Notes under the pieces: generated by a model
What the model was told of the DNA's origin: nothing
The model's database searches: none
Seen by the model: the letters and a program-made list of their open reading frames with translations, nothing else
DNA from: Flavobacteriales bacterium
GTDB taxonomy: Bacteria; Bacteroidota; Bacteroidia; Flavobacteriales; Flavobacteriaceae
Length of the DNA: 64,000 bases
Assembly: GCA_003331305.1 (NCBI GenBank)
Contig: QOQB01000007.1
Span: forward strand, 1 to 64,000
Direction of reading: 5' to 3'
In this document: piece by piece, positions 1 through 8,329 of the stretch
Numbering within the stretch: position 1 is the first letter of the stretch
Layout: every line of letters starts with the position of its first letter
Made by a program: the position numbers and the translations under genes

Positions 1-2
1 AG

Positions 3-1277
3 TTACACCTTAAATACAGTTGGCAAAGGAATAACCGAAAAGAATTTGATATAAGAAGGGGCGAACTTAAAGACACGCCTTCTTTGGACATGGAATTAAA
101 TACACACAATCTATTATCGAATTACGAATGGAACACAGGACTAGGAAACTTTGACTCAGGTGTTTTATTCCAATTACAAGACAATTACTCAAGCCCTGAT
201 ACAGAAATTAGAAGGTTAATTCCAGACTATTTAAAAACTAAGTTGGGTGGCTATTTTACAGCTGTTTTTAATAACACCAAAGACTTTATTTTTGAGTTTG
301 GTGCGCGTTATGAATACCACAACAATGTGGTTCAAAAATTTTATAAAGACAGTCGGTGGGATTTAAAAAATTACGAAGCTGCATTTAGAAAATATGTCAT
401 TAGAGAGGAAAAAAGTCAAAAGTTAGTCAAGAGAACATTAGAGTTTAATACCTTTTCGTTTAATGCGGGTATACGCCATAGCATATCCCCCACCTACAGT
501 GTAAACTTTAACTATAGCCATACACAACGCGCGCCAAACATAGCTGAAATGTTTAGTGATGGGCTGCATCACTCCTTGGCATCCATCGAATATGGAAATC
601 CTTTTTTAGAAAAAGAAACAACTCATAAGGCTGTTATCGACTTTGATAAGAGAACAGGTGATTTTCAATTTACTCTAACACCATTTGTAAGCATTGGAAA
701 CAACAATTACATTATCATTGAACCCACAGGATTTGAAAGTACCATTCGAGGTGCATTTCCTGTTTGGGAATACACGGCAATAAGCGCCCTTTTCGTAGGA
801 GCTGACCTTGATTTTTCTTACGCATTTAATGCGAATATGCAGTTTAGAAATTCCACTTCTTGGGTGGAAGCCACAAATACCAAGACAGATTTGCCTCTGG
901 TCAATATCCCCCCACTAACTATCAATAACCAGTTGCAATTTTCACTGCCCAACTGGAAGTCTTTTTTTGTGTTGCTAAACAGTAAAAACGTTTTCAGGCA
1001 AAACAGATATCCCAACAATAACTTTACAGAAAGTGTTATCGAAGATGGCAAAATTGTGTCTAAATTGGTGGATATAAGTACGCCACCAAATGGGTACCAC
1101 GATCTAGGTCTTGAACTAAACTGGGGGCCTTATCCTCTACGAACAACTAAAGTCAGCGTGTCTTTAATTTTAGACAATGTACTAGATGCTTCGTATAGAA
1201 ATTACCTCAACCGATTGCGGTTTTACTCCGATGAAATTGGAAGAAATATAAGTTTACAAGTTAAACTATATCACTAA
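3..1277 (+). CDS. TonB-dependent outer-membrane receptor, C-terminal part (5' end outside window)
   Basis: The reading frame is open from the left edge of the window, so the N-terminal plug and part of the barrel lie upstream. The visible ~424 residues are made of alternating aromatic/polar beta strands typical of a TonB-dependent receptor barrel. The segment HTQRAPNIAEMFSDGLHH followed by a YGNPFLEKE stretch resembles the conserved strand-turn region of ZnuD-like metal receptors, where 'RAPN..E.F..G.H' is characteristic. The C-terminal strands (LDNVLDASYRNYLNRLRF..., GRNISLQVKLYH) are the usual closing strands, but the final residue is His rather than the more common Phe. The receptor would import a TonB/ExbBD-energised substrate across the outer membrane. 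A metal substrate is only an inference. It is convergent with folE, with 6 bp between the stop codons. Confidence 0.88.
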   Translation, partial: LHLKYSWQRNNRKEFDIRRGELKDTPSLDMELNTHNLLSNYEWNTGLGNFDSGVLFQLQDNYSSPDTEIRRLIPDYLKTKLGGYFTAVFNNTKDFIFEFGARYEYHNNVVQKFYKDSRWDLKNYEAAFRKYVIREEKSQKLVKRTLEFNTFSFNAGIRHSISPTYSVNFNYSHTQRAPNIAEMFSDGLHHSLASIEYGNPFLEKETTHKAVIDFDKRTGDFQFTLTPFVSIGNNNYIIIEPTGFESTIRGAFPVWEYTAISALFVGADLDFSYAFNANMQFRNSTSWVEATNTKTDLPLVNIPPLTINNQLQFSLPNWKSFFVLLNSKNVFRQNRYPNNNFTESVIEDGKIVSKLVDISTPPNGYHDLGLELNWGPYPLRTTKVSVSLILDNVLDASYRNYLNRLRFYSDEIGRNISLQVKLYH

Positions 1278-1283
1278 TTAAAG

Positions 1284-1880
1284 CTACGAGAGCTTCCCTT
1301 GAATCAGCTTTAAAAACTCATTACGGGTTTCCATGGCCTCAAAAGCACCTCTAAAGCCAGAAGTTGTCGTTAGCGAGTTTTGCTTTTGTACCCCACGCAT
1401 CATCATACACATGTGCGAGGCTTCAATAACAATAGCAACTCCTTTAGGCTTTAGCGTTTCGTCTATACAGTTCAAAATTTGCTCGGTAAGGCGTTCTTGT
1501 ACTTGGAGACGTCGTGCAAATACATCTACCACACGTGGGATTTTACTCAGCCCAACAATATGCCCATCAGGTATGTAGGCAATATGGGCTTTCCCAAAAA
1601 ATGGAAGCATATGATGCTCACACAAGGAGTAGAGTTCAATGTCTTTCACCACCACCATTTCGTTGTAGGATTCGGCAAATTTTGCGCCTTCCAAAATAGC
1701 TGCTGGATCCATGTCATAGCCATGGGTTAAAAACTGCATAGCCTTAGCGGCGCGTTTGGGTGTTTCAATCAGTCCTTCGCGGAATGGATTTTCGCCCAAA
1801 TCGGTAAGCACTTCCAAGTAATGTCTTTGAATCGATGTAGTCATGTCAGCATCGTAGATATTTTTAGCTTCGAATGTCAT
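1284..1880 (-). CDS. folE: GTP cyclohydrolase I (FolE)
   Basis: This 198-residue protein converts GTP to 7,8-dihydroneopterin triphosphate, the first step of tetrahydrofolate and pterin synthesis in the cytoplasm. The zinc-site motif CEHHMLPF is at residues 87-94, giving ligands Cys87 and His90, and the third ligand Cys158 is in SHMCMMMRG. The [16 protein letters not shown] segment near residue 32 and the QERLTEQI helix are also family hallmarks. Length is normal for the type I family. The start ATG overlaps the msrA stop codon as ATGA, so the two genes are probably cotranscribed and translationally coupled. Confidence 0.97.
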   Translation of the reverse strand: MTFEAKNIYDADMTTSIQRHYLEVLTDLGENPFREGLIETPKRAAKAMQFLTHGYDMDPAAILEGAKFAESYNEMVVVKDIELYSLCEHHMLPFFGKAHIAYIPDGHIVGLSKIPRVVDVFARRLQVQERLTEQILNCIDETLKPKGVAIVIEASHMCMMMRGVQKQNSLTTTSGFRGAFEAMETRNEFLKLIQGKLS

Positions 1881-2413
1881 AGCGTTTTAATTTTTGATGA
1901 ATAATTTTTTACTAATCTTTTGACTTTAGGTGAAATAACAGCAGCGCAATACGGCTGATTCTTATTTAAATTATAATAATCTTTATGCTCTATTTCAGCA
2001 GCATAAAAAACCTCAAAAGCGGCTACTTCCGTAACAATTGGGTTGGCAAATGTGTTTTGCTGATCGAGGTCACTAATATAAGCTTCGATAACATCTTTCT
2101 GTTCCTCCGAATGATAATAAATACCGGAGCGGTATTGCGTACCAACATCGTTACCTTGGCGGTTTAAGGTGGTAGGATCGTGTGTGTCGAAGAAAATTTC
2201 CAATAAGGTTTGAAATGAAATTTGTGATGGGTCGAATGTGATTTGTACACACTCTGCATGCCCTGTTCTCCCTGTGCAAACTTCTCTATATGCAGGATTT
2301 TTAATATGGCCGCCTGTATAACCAGCAACAACTTCTGACACACCAGTAAGACGCATAAATAAAGTTTCGGTACACCAAAAACAGCCTCCGGCAAAAGTAG
2401 CTAGCTCGATAAT
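1877..2413 (-). CDS. msrA: Peptide methionine-S-sulfoxide reductase MsrA, with no standard start codon
   Basis: MsrA reduces methionine-S-sulfoxide in proteins and free methionine. The catalytic motif GCFWC is encoded at 2386-2372, and the family sequence continues with [34 protein letters not shown] and a C-terminal tail. The first ATG in frame (2356) lies downstream of GCFWC, so a protein started there would have no catalytic cysteine. Between the in-frame stop TAA (2422-2420) and GCFWC there is no ATG, GTG or TTG. The codons are TTT AAC ATT ATC GAG CTA GCT ACT TTT GCC. Starting at ATT (2413) would give [14 protein letters not shown], which is the usual N-terminal spacing for this family, with 178 residues. 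An AUU start is therefore my best guess. Loss of the start codon or a frameshift is the alternative. The gene is followed directly by folE with a 4-bp overlap. Confidence 0.8.
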   Translation of the reverse strand: MIELATFAGGCFWCTETLFMRLTGVSEVVAGYTGGHIKNPAYREVCTGRTGHAECVQITFDPSQISFQTLLEIFFDTHDPTTLNRQGNDVGTQYRSGIYYHSEEQKDVIEAYISDLDQQNTFANPIVTEVAAFEVFYAAEIEHKDYYNLNKNQPYCAAVISPKVKRLVKNYSSKIKTL

Positions 2414-2522
2414 GTTAAATTATTATCAAGTAAAATTATACAATATGTGTTTATTTTCCTATCCATAAAACAACAAAACTTTATCGTGTAATTAAAAATC
2501 AAATTTGATTACTTTGCATAAG

Positions 2523-3182
2523 ATGATTCAAGCCAAACATATTTCAAAGACTTATGGCACGACAAACGTGTTGAAAGACGTGTCGTTTTCGTTAGCACCT
2601 ACTGAAATTGTTTCCATTATTGGGCCGTCTGGAGCAGGAAAGACCACCCTACTCCACATTTTAGGCACGTTGGAACACGCTGATGTACAATCACAAACGG
2701 AACTTATCATTAATGGTAAAGCTGTCAACAGGCTTTCAGACAAAGCCTTGTCGGCGTTTAGAAACGAGTCCTTAGGCTTTGTGTTTCAGTTTCATCAGCT
2801 ACTACCTGAGTTTACCGCTATGGAAAACATTTGCATGCCTGCCTTTATAAGAGGGACTTCAAAGCGTGAGGCTGAAAAAAAAGCTATGGAATTGCTTGAT
2901 TTCTTTGAACTTACCAACAGGGCAAAACATAAACCTTCTGAACTATCCGGTGGTGAGCAACAGCGTATATCTGTTGCGCGTGCACTAATCAACAAGCCAA
3001 GTTTGCTATTAGCCGATGAACCAAGTGGAAACTTAGATTCGGTTTCTGCCGACAAGCTTCATGATATGTTTTTTAGACTTCGCGATACGTTTTCAATAAG
3101 TATGATTTTGGTTACCCACAACAAATCGTTGGCTACCAGAGCAGACCGAATGCTAAACCTTGTGGATGGACAATGGAATTAA
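2523..3182 (+). CDS. lolD: ABC transporter ATP-binding protein, LolD-like
   Basis: This 219-residue ATPase subunit has Walker A GPSGAGKT (34-41), a Q-loop glutamine in VFQFHQLLPEF, signature LSGGEQQR (141-148) and Walker B LLLADEPSGNLD from 161. It belongs to the MacB/LolD/FtsE group and probably powers lipoprotein release from the inner membrane. The membrane subunit is not adjacent. I chose the ATG at 2523 over an upstream TTG because a promoter-like TTACTTTG (2509-2516) lies just before it, which would leave little or no leader. The next gene overlaps its end by 10 bp. Confidence 0.9.
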   Translation: MIQAKHISKTYGTTNVLKDVSFSLAPTEIVSIIGPSGAGKTTLLHILGTLEHADVQSQTELIINGKAVNRLSDKALSAFRNESLGFVFQFHQLLPEFTAMENICMPAFIRGTSKREAEKKAMELLDFFELTNRAKHKPSELSGGEQQRISVARALINKPSLLLADEPSGNLDSVSADKLHDMFFRLRDTFSISMILVTHNKSLATRADRMLNLVDGQWN

Positions 3183-3943
3183 AACAAGAAAAGCTAAAAG
3201 CCTTTTTGGACGAAAAGGTGCAGCAGTATAACCATCCTTCGTTTATTGAGAAAGACCCCATCTCTGTTCCACATGGGTTTACAGTAAAACAAGATATTGA
3301 AATTGCAGGTTTTTTTGCCGCTACCATAGCTTGGGGAAATCGTAAAAATATTATGATAAACGCAACTAAACTCATGGAATGTATGGATTATGCGCCCTAT
3401 GACTTTATTATCAATCATACCAAAGCAGATTTAGATGTATTCAACGGCTTTGTGCATAGAACTTTTCAAGAAACAGACGTCAAGTATTTTGCCCAGCGAT
3501 TGCAACAGATTTACAAGGAGTTCGAAAGTCTTGAGAAGGTGTTTATACCAAATGAAAATGCCGTGCACATGCATGATGTATTGGTTGATTTTCATAAACT
3601 ATTTTTTGCCATTCCGCATCCAAAAAGAACCGTCAAACACGTGGCAAATCCTGCAAAAAAATCAGCGGCTAAACGCATGCATATGTTTTTACGTTGGATG
3701 GTACGCAACGATACCGCCGGGGTTGATTTGGGTATATGGGAAAATATATCTCCCCGATTTTTATCTTGTCCGTTAGATGTGCATTCTGGAAATGTAGCAC
3801 GTGCTCTAGGGCTGCTTAAACGCAAACAAAACGACTTAGCTGCCGTGCAAGAATTAGACGTAATACTTAGAATCTTAGACCCAAATGACCCTGTAAAATA
3901 TGATTTTGCCCTCTTTGGTCTGGGTGTTTTTGAAGGATTTTAA
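3173..3943 (+). CDS. Conserved protein, TIGR02757 / DUF2400 family
   Basis: This 256-residue soluble protein has no signal peptide or membrane segment. The pattern FIEKDPISVPHGF...DIEIAGFFAATIAWGNRK, followed by RWMVRNDTAGVDLGIW and LSCPLDVHSGNVARALGLL, is characteristic of the TIGR02757 family. Its order of motifs (a helix-hairpin-like 'W.VR.....DLG.W' and 'PLD.H....A..L.L') has been noted as DNA-glycosylase-like, but I know of no proven activity. It begins inside the end of lolD (10-bp overlap), so the two are cotranscribed. The function is unknown. Confidence 0.85.
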   Translation: MELKQEKLKAFLDEKVQQYNHPSFIEKDPISVPHGFTVKQDIEIAGFFAATIAWGNRKNIMINATKLMECMDYAPYDFIINHTKADLDVFNGFVHRTFQETDVKYFAQRLQQIYKEFESLEKVFIPNENAVHMHDVLVDFHKLFFAIPHPKRTVKHVANPAKKSAAKRMHMFLRWMVRNDTAGVDLGIWENISPRFLSCPLDVHSGNVARALGLLKRKQNDLAAVQELDVILRILDPNDPVKYDFALFGLGVFEGF

Positions 3944-3962
3944 TTCGTGTTCAGGGATTTTC

Positions 3963-3970
3963 TATCTTTG
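3963..3970 (+). promoter_or_regulatory. Bacteroidota -7 element TATCTTTG
   Basis: This is an exact match to TAnnTTTG, 28 bp before the start of the dihydroorotase-like gene. The expected transcription start is near 3975, giving a leader of about 24 nt. No clear -33 TTG is visible at the standard distance. Confidence 0.6.
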
Positions 3971-3998
3971 TAACATTATTTACTTAGCGGTTTAGCGA

Positions 3999-5255
3999 AT
4001 GAATATATTACTTAAAGCTGCAAAAATTCTAGATGCCAGCAGTACGCATCACAATACGCAACAAGATATTTATATTCAAAATGGGACAATAAAAGCTGTT
4101 GGTAAAAATCTTTCTTATCCCAACGCCACCGAAATTTCTTACGATAATTTACATGTTTCACAAGGTTGGTTTGACAGCAGCGTTTCTTTTGGTGAACCTG
4201 GTTTTGAAGAGCGCGAAACCATAGCAAACGGGCTTGATGTAGCTGCCAGAAGTGGATTTTCGCATATTGCATACAACACCAACACACAGCCAAAACCAGA
4301 TAGTAGAGCAGACATTGCGTTTTTGTTGGAACAAGCAAGTGGTAGTTCGGTAAAACTTTATCCAAAAGCATGCGTGACTACCTCGCAAACAGACGAAAAA
4401 CTAGCACCTCTGCGTGAATTACATGCTGCAGGCACAGTTAGCTTTAGCAATCATAAAGCACCCATAAAAAACGCCAATACGCTGAAATTAGCCCTTCAAT
4501 ACGCGAATGATTTTGATGGTATTGTGGAGTCCTTTGCATATAATAACGAAATGGCCAACGGGGGTGTCATGCACGAAGGAGCTGTAAGCACCGCACTGGG
4601 GTTGAAAGGGATTCCAAGTGTGGCAGAAAGCATGCAGCTACAACGTGACCTTGATATATTAGAATACGCAAATGGAAAATTACATATCCCAACGCTTTCA
4701 ACTGAAGCTTCAGTAGCTCTAATTAAGACTGCCAAAAAAATCAAGCAAGACGTGAGCTGTAGTGTTGCCATTCACAATTTGTTTTTCACAGATGAAGCCT
4801 TACAAGGTTTTAACGCCAATGCAAAATTATTGCCGCCCTTAAGAAAAAAATCCGATCAAAAAGCACTGAAAAAAGCACTTTTAGATGGTGTGATTGACAT
4901 GGTAACCAGCGACCACCAACCGCTAAACAGCGAACTCAAAACCGTAGAGCTTGATCAAGCACATTTTGGTTCAATAGGCTTGGAACATAGTTTTGGATGT
5001 TTGTTATCCATGTTTTCGATTGAACAAACCATAGAAATACTGACCCGAGGCAAAAATCGATTTGGAATTGCTGAGCACACCATTGAAGTGGGTGCAACCG
5101 CCGACATCACACTATTTACACCAAGTGGCTCGTTTGAAATAACAAAGGCGTCTATTTCTTCTGGGTCAAAAAACAGCCTTTTTATTGGGCACGCCTTGCC
5201 TGGTAAGGTATATGGAGTTATTGCACAGGGAAAGTCTCAAGTCTACAACGCCTAA
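3999..5255 (+). CDS. Dihydroorotase-like protein, predicted non-catalytic
   Basis: This 418-residue protein has the amidohydrolase fold of class I dihydroorotases (pyrimidine synthesis). Recognisable landmarks are EPGFEERETI (66-75), NTNTQP, a GGVMHEG turn near 188, STEASV near 234 and TSDHQP at 303-308. The zinc ligands are gone. The usual D-x-H-x-H-x-R-x-P-G reads D59-S-S-V-S-F-G-E-P-G, so both histidines are Ser and the substrate-binding Arg is Gly. The third histidine (usually in V-x-H-x-E-D) aligns with Ser178, and the fourth (usually H-V-S-T) reads T-L-S-T. Only the aspartate of TSDH remains. This fits the known group of inactive dihydroorotase homologues that support aspartate transcarbamoylase assembly, although that role is not shown here. 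It has its own promoter and is followed 1 bp later by the esterase gene. Confidence 0.85.
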   Translation: MNILLKAAKILDASSTHHNTQQDIYIQNGTIKAVGKNLSYPNATEISYDNLHVSQGWFDSSVSFGEPGFEERETIANGLDVAARSGFSHIAYNTNTQPKPDSRADIAFLLEQASGSSVKLYPKACVTTSQTDEKLAPLRELHAAGTVSFSNHKAPIKNANTLKLALQYANDFDGIVESFAYNNEMANGGVMHEGAVSTALGLKGIPSVAESMQLQRDLDILEYANGKLHIPTLSTEASVALIKTAKKIKQDVSCSVAIHNLFFTDEALQGFNANAKLLPPLRKKSDQKALKKALLDGVIDMVTSDHQPLNSELKTVELDQAHFGSIGLEHSFGCLLSMFSIEQTIEILTRGKNRFGIAEHTIEVGATADITLFTPSGSFEITKASISSGSKNSLFIGHALPGKVYGVIAQGKSQVYNA

Positions 5256-5256
5256 T

Positions 5257-5880
5257 ATGTCCTTTGTTTACTTAGAACGTAAGGCGTCTCAACCCAACGC
5301 TCCCCTACTACTTCTGCTGCATGGATACGGAAGCAATGACGCAGATTTATTTTCATTTGCTGCGTATATTCCCAACAGCTTTCATGTTGTCTCACTACAA
5401 GCACCATTAAGAATAAGTGGAGATAGTTATGCTTGGTTTCCTATTCATTTCTCAGAAAGCATGGAGCGTTGGACATCGCCAGATGAAGTTAAAAAAGCGA
5501 CTAATTATATTAGTGAATTTCTGGGCTATTATACAGCGAAACACCCTATTGATAGCGAAAAGATATATTTAATGGGCTTTAGCCAAGGGGCTATGCTGAG
5601 TTATTCCATTGGGCTTACCATGGAAAAGGTAAAAGGTATTGCGGCACTTAGTGGTTACATAGACCCGCGTATGGTGGAAATAACCAATTCCTCTATCCCA
5701 TCCATTTATGTGTCGCATGGCACAGCAGACACGGTCGTGCCTTACGCATGGGCAGAACAATCTATTGAACTGCTTAAAACAAATGGATTTCAGCCCGAGT
5801 TTTATGCTTACCCACAAGGGCATGGTGTAAGTCAAGACAATTTGAACTCCTTTATTCAATGGTTGCAGGCACAACTCTAA
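5257..5880 (+). CDS. Alpha/beta hydrolase, phospholipase/carboxylesterase (YpfH-like)
   Basis: This 207-residue cytoplasmic serine esterase of the LYPLA/YpfH group has the oxyanion motif LLHGYGSN (near 21-27), nucleophile elbow GFSQG with Ser109, Asp158 in HGTADTVVP and His189 in QGHGVS. That gives a complete catalytic triad. The natural substrate is unknown. The start ATG at 5257 lies 1 bp after the stop of the dihydroorotase-like gene, whereas an earlier in-frame start would overlap that gene by about 70 bp without adding family sequence. The 3' end overlaps the convergent small membrane-protein gene by 29 bp. Confidence 0.9.
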   Translation: MSFVYLERKASQPNAPLLLLLHGYGSNDADLFSFAAYIPNSFHVVSLQAPLRISGDSYAWFPIHFSESMERWTSPDEVKKATNYISEFLGYYTAKHPIDSEKIYLMGFSQGAMLSYSIGLTMEKVKGIAALSGYIDPRMVEITNSSIPSIYVSHGTADTVVPYAWAEQSIELLKTNGFQPEFYAYPQGHGVSQDNLNSFIQWLQAQL

Positions 5881-6043
5881 GCTCTTGTAGAAGCTGAATT
5901 GAATCCTTTAACTTGGTTATTTTTTCTGATTGTTTGTCAATTTTGACTTGCGCATAGTTTAAGCGTTTTCCATAATCTGAAATCAAATATAAATTGATTA
6001 AAACAGAAAATATCAAAACATAAAAAAGTATTTTTTGTTTCAT
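5852..6043 (-). CDS. Small membrane-anchored coiled-coil protein, unknown function
   Basis: This is a 63-residue protein. Residues 1-22 form one hydrophobic segment (KILFYVLIFSVLINLYLI). It is followed by a polar heptad-like region rich in K, E, Q and L (QVKIDKQSEKITKLKDSIQLLQEL), which suggests a single-pass inner-membrane protein with a short coiled coil. I do not recognise a family. It starts 1 bp after the MBL hydrolase stop codon, so it is very likely in that operon. Its last 29 bp lie antisense to the end of the esterase gene. Confidence 0.7.
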   Translation of the reverse strand: MKQKILFYVLIFSVLINLYLISDYGKRLNYAQVKIDKQSEKITKLKDSIQLLQELRVVPATIE

Positions 6044-6044
6044 A

Positions 6045-6815
6045 TTAGAGCGTGATTGTTAAATTGTCATACGCCAAATGAATTCCCTTGGGTAAAGCGG
6101 GTTCAACTTCGTCGTGAAAACCAAGTTTGTGGCTGATATGTGTAAAAAAAGTTTGTTTGGCACCTACACGCTGTGCAAATGCGATTGCGGCATCGAGATG
6201 TAAATGCGATGGGTGTGGCTCAATACGCAACGCGTTAACTACAAGTACATCTAAGTCCCTAAGTTTAGCTTCTGCCTCAGGTTCAATGGAAAACATGTCG
6301 GTGATGTAAGCAAAAGTTGCAAAGCGATAACCAATAACATCTAAGCCATAATGCGAAACTTTTATGGGAATAATCTTTTTTTCAGCGCATAAAAATGGCT
6401 TATTAGGATCAATCTCAGTAGGTTTCACAGACGGTGCGCCTGGATATTTATTTTTATCACTAAAAATATAGCCAAACCGCATGGTAAGGTTCTCCATAAC
6501 TCGCGCTAAGCCATACACTGGCAAGGCTCCTTGTTTAAACACAAAAGGTCTAATATCGTCTAAACCAGCCGTGTGATCTGCATGCTCGTGCGTAAAAAGC
6601 AAGGCATCCATTTTAGGGCAGCCGCTTGCGAGCATTTGTTGTCTAAAGTCTGGTCCGCAATCAATTATAAAGTCTGCATTGTCCCATTTTACCCAAACCG
6701 AGGTGCGCAAACGTTTATCTTTAGGGTTATCGCTTAAACAAACAGGGTGCTTGCTTCCAATAATGGGAATTCCTTGTGAAGTCCCTGTTCCTAAAAAATA
6801 AATTTTAATGCTCAC
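6045..6815 (-). CDS. MBL-fold metallo-hydrolase (PhnP/RNase Z-like)
   Basis: This 256-residue metallo-beta-lactamase-fold protein has the metal motif THEHADH (75-81), Asp52 in IIDCGPDFR, and later histidines in VSHYG, PHPSHLHLD and FFTHISHKLG. The N-terminal FLGTGTSQGIPIIG and the HLHLDAAI motif are typical of the PhnP-like cyclic-phosphodiesterase branch. No phosphonate genes are nearby, so the substrate is open. The start is GTG at 6815. A TAATTTTG promoter element ends 5 nt upstream, which suggests a leaderless message. Confidence 0.9.
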   Translation of the reverse strand: MSIKIYFLGTGTSQGIPIIGSKHPVCLSDNPKDKRLRTSVWVKWDNADFIIDCGPDFRQQMLASGCPKMDALLFTHEHADHTAGLDDIRPFVFKQGALPVYGLARVMENLTMRFGYIFSDKNKYPGAPSVKPTEIDPNKPFLCAEKKIIPIKVSHYGLDVIGYRFATFAYITDMFSIEPEAEAKLRDLDVLVVNALRIEPHPSHLHLDAAIAFAQRVGAKQTFFTHISHKLGFHDEVEPALPKGIHLAYDNLTITL

Positions 6816-6819
6816 ACAA

Positions 6820-6827
6820 CAAAATTA
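6820..6827 (-). promoter_or_regulatory. -7 element TAATTTTG for the MBL hydrolase operon
   Basis: An exact TAnnTTTG match on the minus strand. Its last G (6820) is 5 nt from the GTG start codon, the same spacing as between the ffs -7 element and the 5' end of that RNA. The transcript probably begins at or next to the start codon. Confidence 0.6.
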
Positions 6828-6861
6828 CATGAATGATACATAATGATGAGAATAAGTTTTA

Positions 6862-6869
6862 TAATTTTG
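6862..6869 (+). promoter_or_regulatory. -7 element TAATTTTG for the 478-residue conserved protein
   Basis: An exact TAnnTTTG match 17 bp before the ATG at 6886, giving a predicted leader of about 12 nt. It is divergent from the MBL hydrolase promoter, with 34 bp between the two elements. Confidence 0.55.
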
Positions 6870-6885
6870 AGGAAAACTTATACCT

Positions 6886-8322
6886 ATGCCCATTAATTTA
6901 GCTGGTGATCAACCTTTTGAGAATACACCTTCATTAGAAGCAAAAGCCCTGCGAATAAACCTGAATAACAACATCTATGGCACTTTTGCAGAAATTGGTG
7001 CAGGTCAAGAAGTCGCACGACATTTTTTTAGATGTGGTGGTGCTTCAGGAACCATTGCCAAAAGCATGAGTGCTTACGACAAAGATTTTAGTGACGCCAT
7101 TTATGGTAGTGAGAAAGACGGAAGGTATGTCACAGAGTCAAGACTAAACAAAATGTTAAAGCTTGAAATGGGTTTGTTAGAAAAGCGTATCGACCGCAGT
7201 AAAAACAAAGAAAAGCTGTTTTTTACCTATGCCAATACAGTAACGACTATAGACTTTGCAAAAAAATTTAAAGGTCATGGCTGGATGGGGATTAAGTTTC
7301 AAACCAAGCCAGATGAGCCGTATTCTATGATTACTACCCATATTCGTTTTAAAGAAAACGATGCCAAAGCCCAACAAATGTCTTTAGGCGTAATGGGAGT
7401 TAATTTGCTTTACGGTGCTTTTTATCAAAACGACCGCCCAAAAAAAATGTTGCAATACTTATTTGATCACATTGATCGGGATGCCATTGAAATTGACACC
7501 ATAAACTTCTCTGGGCCTTTATTTAAAAATATTGATAATCGTTTGTTGAGTTTAGAGCTTGTTCGTCTGGGGATGACCGATGCGGTAATGTTTGGCCCAG
7601 ATGGTAATAATTTATTGCCCGCTAGAGAATTGTACAAGAAAAACATCATTGCCCTCAGAGGTAGTTTTAAACCTGTTACCAAAGTAAATATCGAGATGTA
7701 TCGAAAGTCTTTAGAAATTTTTGAAAAAGAACCTGATTCAGACCCAGAAAAGACAATAGTGATTTTCGAAATTACACTTTCTAACCTAATGTCGACCGGA
7801 GAAATTGATGAAGAAGACTTTATGCATAGAGCTAGATTGCTATGTTCTCTCGGACAAACGGTTATGATTTCCAATTTCAAAGAATATTACCGCCTTGTTG
7901 AATATTTTTCAGAGTACACAGAGAAAAAGATTCGACTCACAATGGGTGTAAATAACTTGGTTGAAATTTTTAACGAAAAATATTACCGTCACCTAAGTGG
8001 TGGTATTTTGGAAGCCTTTGGGAAACTATTCTTTAAAAACCTTAAGGTATATCTATACCCCATTCGGAATTCAAAAAATGGGGATATCATTGATAGTAAT
8101 TCGCTACGCGTACATCCCAGACTTAAAGAGCTATACAACTTCTATAAGTATAACGGAAAAGTAGTAGATATTATGGACTACAACATCGAAGACATGAAGA
8201 TATATTCTAAAGATGTGTTAGACCAGATAAAAGCGGGCGAAAGTGGTTGGGAAAACAAACTTCCGCCTGGTGTATCAAAGCTTATTAAAAGCAAAAAGTT
8301 ATTTGGCTATAAACCTTCTTAA
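6886..8322 (+). CDS. Conserved protein of unknown function
   Basis: This 478-residue soluble protein has no signal peptide or membrane segment. Its N-terminal part contains INLNNNIYGTFAEIGAGQ, VARHFFRCGGASGTIAKSMSAYD and VTESRLNKML. I recall close relatives across Flavobacteriaceae, where it is sometimes labelled nicotinate-nucleotide adenylyltransferase. I see no nucleotidyltransferase (H/T)xGH motif to justify that label. The glycine-rich AEIGAGQ could be nucleotide-binding, but this is speculative. It has its own promoter and stands alone between the MBL operon and bcp. Confidence 0.8.
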   Translation: MPINLAGDQPFENTPSLEAKALRINLNNNIYGTFAEIGAGQEVARHFFRCGGASGTIAKSMSAYDKDFSDAIYGSEKDGRYVTESRLNKMLKLEMGLLEKRIDRSKNKEKLFFTYANTVTTIDFAKKFKGHGWMGIKFQTKPDEPYSMITTHIRFKENDAKAQQMSLGVMGVNLLYGAFYQNDRPKKMLQYLFDHIDRDAIEIDTINFSGPLFKNIDNRLLSLELVRLGMTDAVMFGPDGNNLLPARELYKKNIIALRGSFKPVTKVNIEMYRKSLEIFEKEPDSDPEKTIVIFEITLSNLMSTGEIDEEDFMHRARLLCSLGQTVMISNFKEYYRLVEYFSEYTEKKIRLTMGVNNLVEIFNEKYYRHLSGGILEAFGKLFFKNLKVYLYPIRNSKNGDIIDSNSLRVHPRLKELYNFYKYNGKVVDIMDYNIEDMKIYSKDVLDQIKAGESGWENKLPPGVSKLIKSKKLFGYKPS

Positions 8323-8329
8323 AAAGAGG

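Noticed and set aside
2164-2394. 76-codon frame on the minus strand over msrA, starting near the catalytic region
   Set aside because: It is the shifted frame of msrA. Its product has no family features, while the msrA frame is fully conserved across the same bases.
2415-2465. Possible frameshifted N-terminus of msrA (frame starting ATG, MDRKINTYCII...)
   Set aside because: The sequence does not resemble any MsrA N-terminus, is extremely AT-rich, and would overlap the likely promoter region. An ATT start needs no sequence change.
2505-2522. TTG start giving lolD six extra residues
   Set aside because: It lies inside the promoter-like element TTACTTTG. The ATG at 2523 gives the usual N-terminus.
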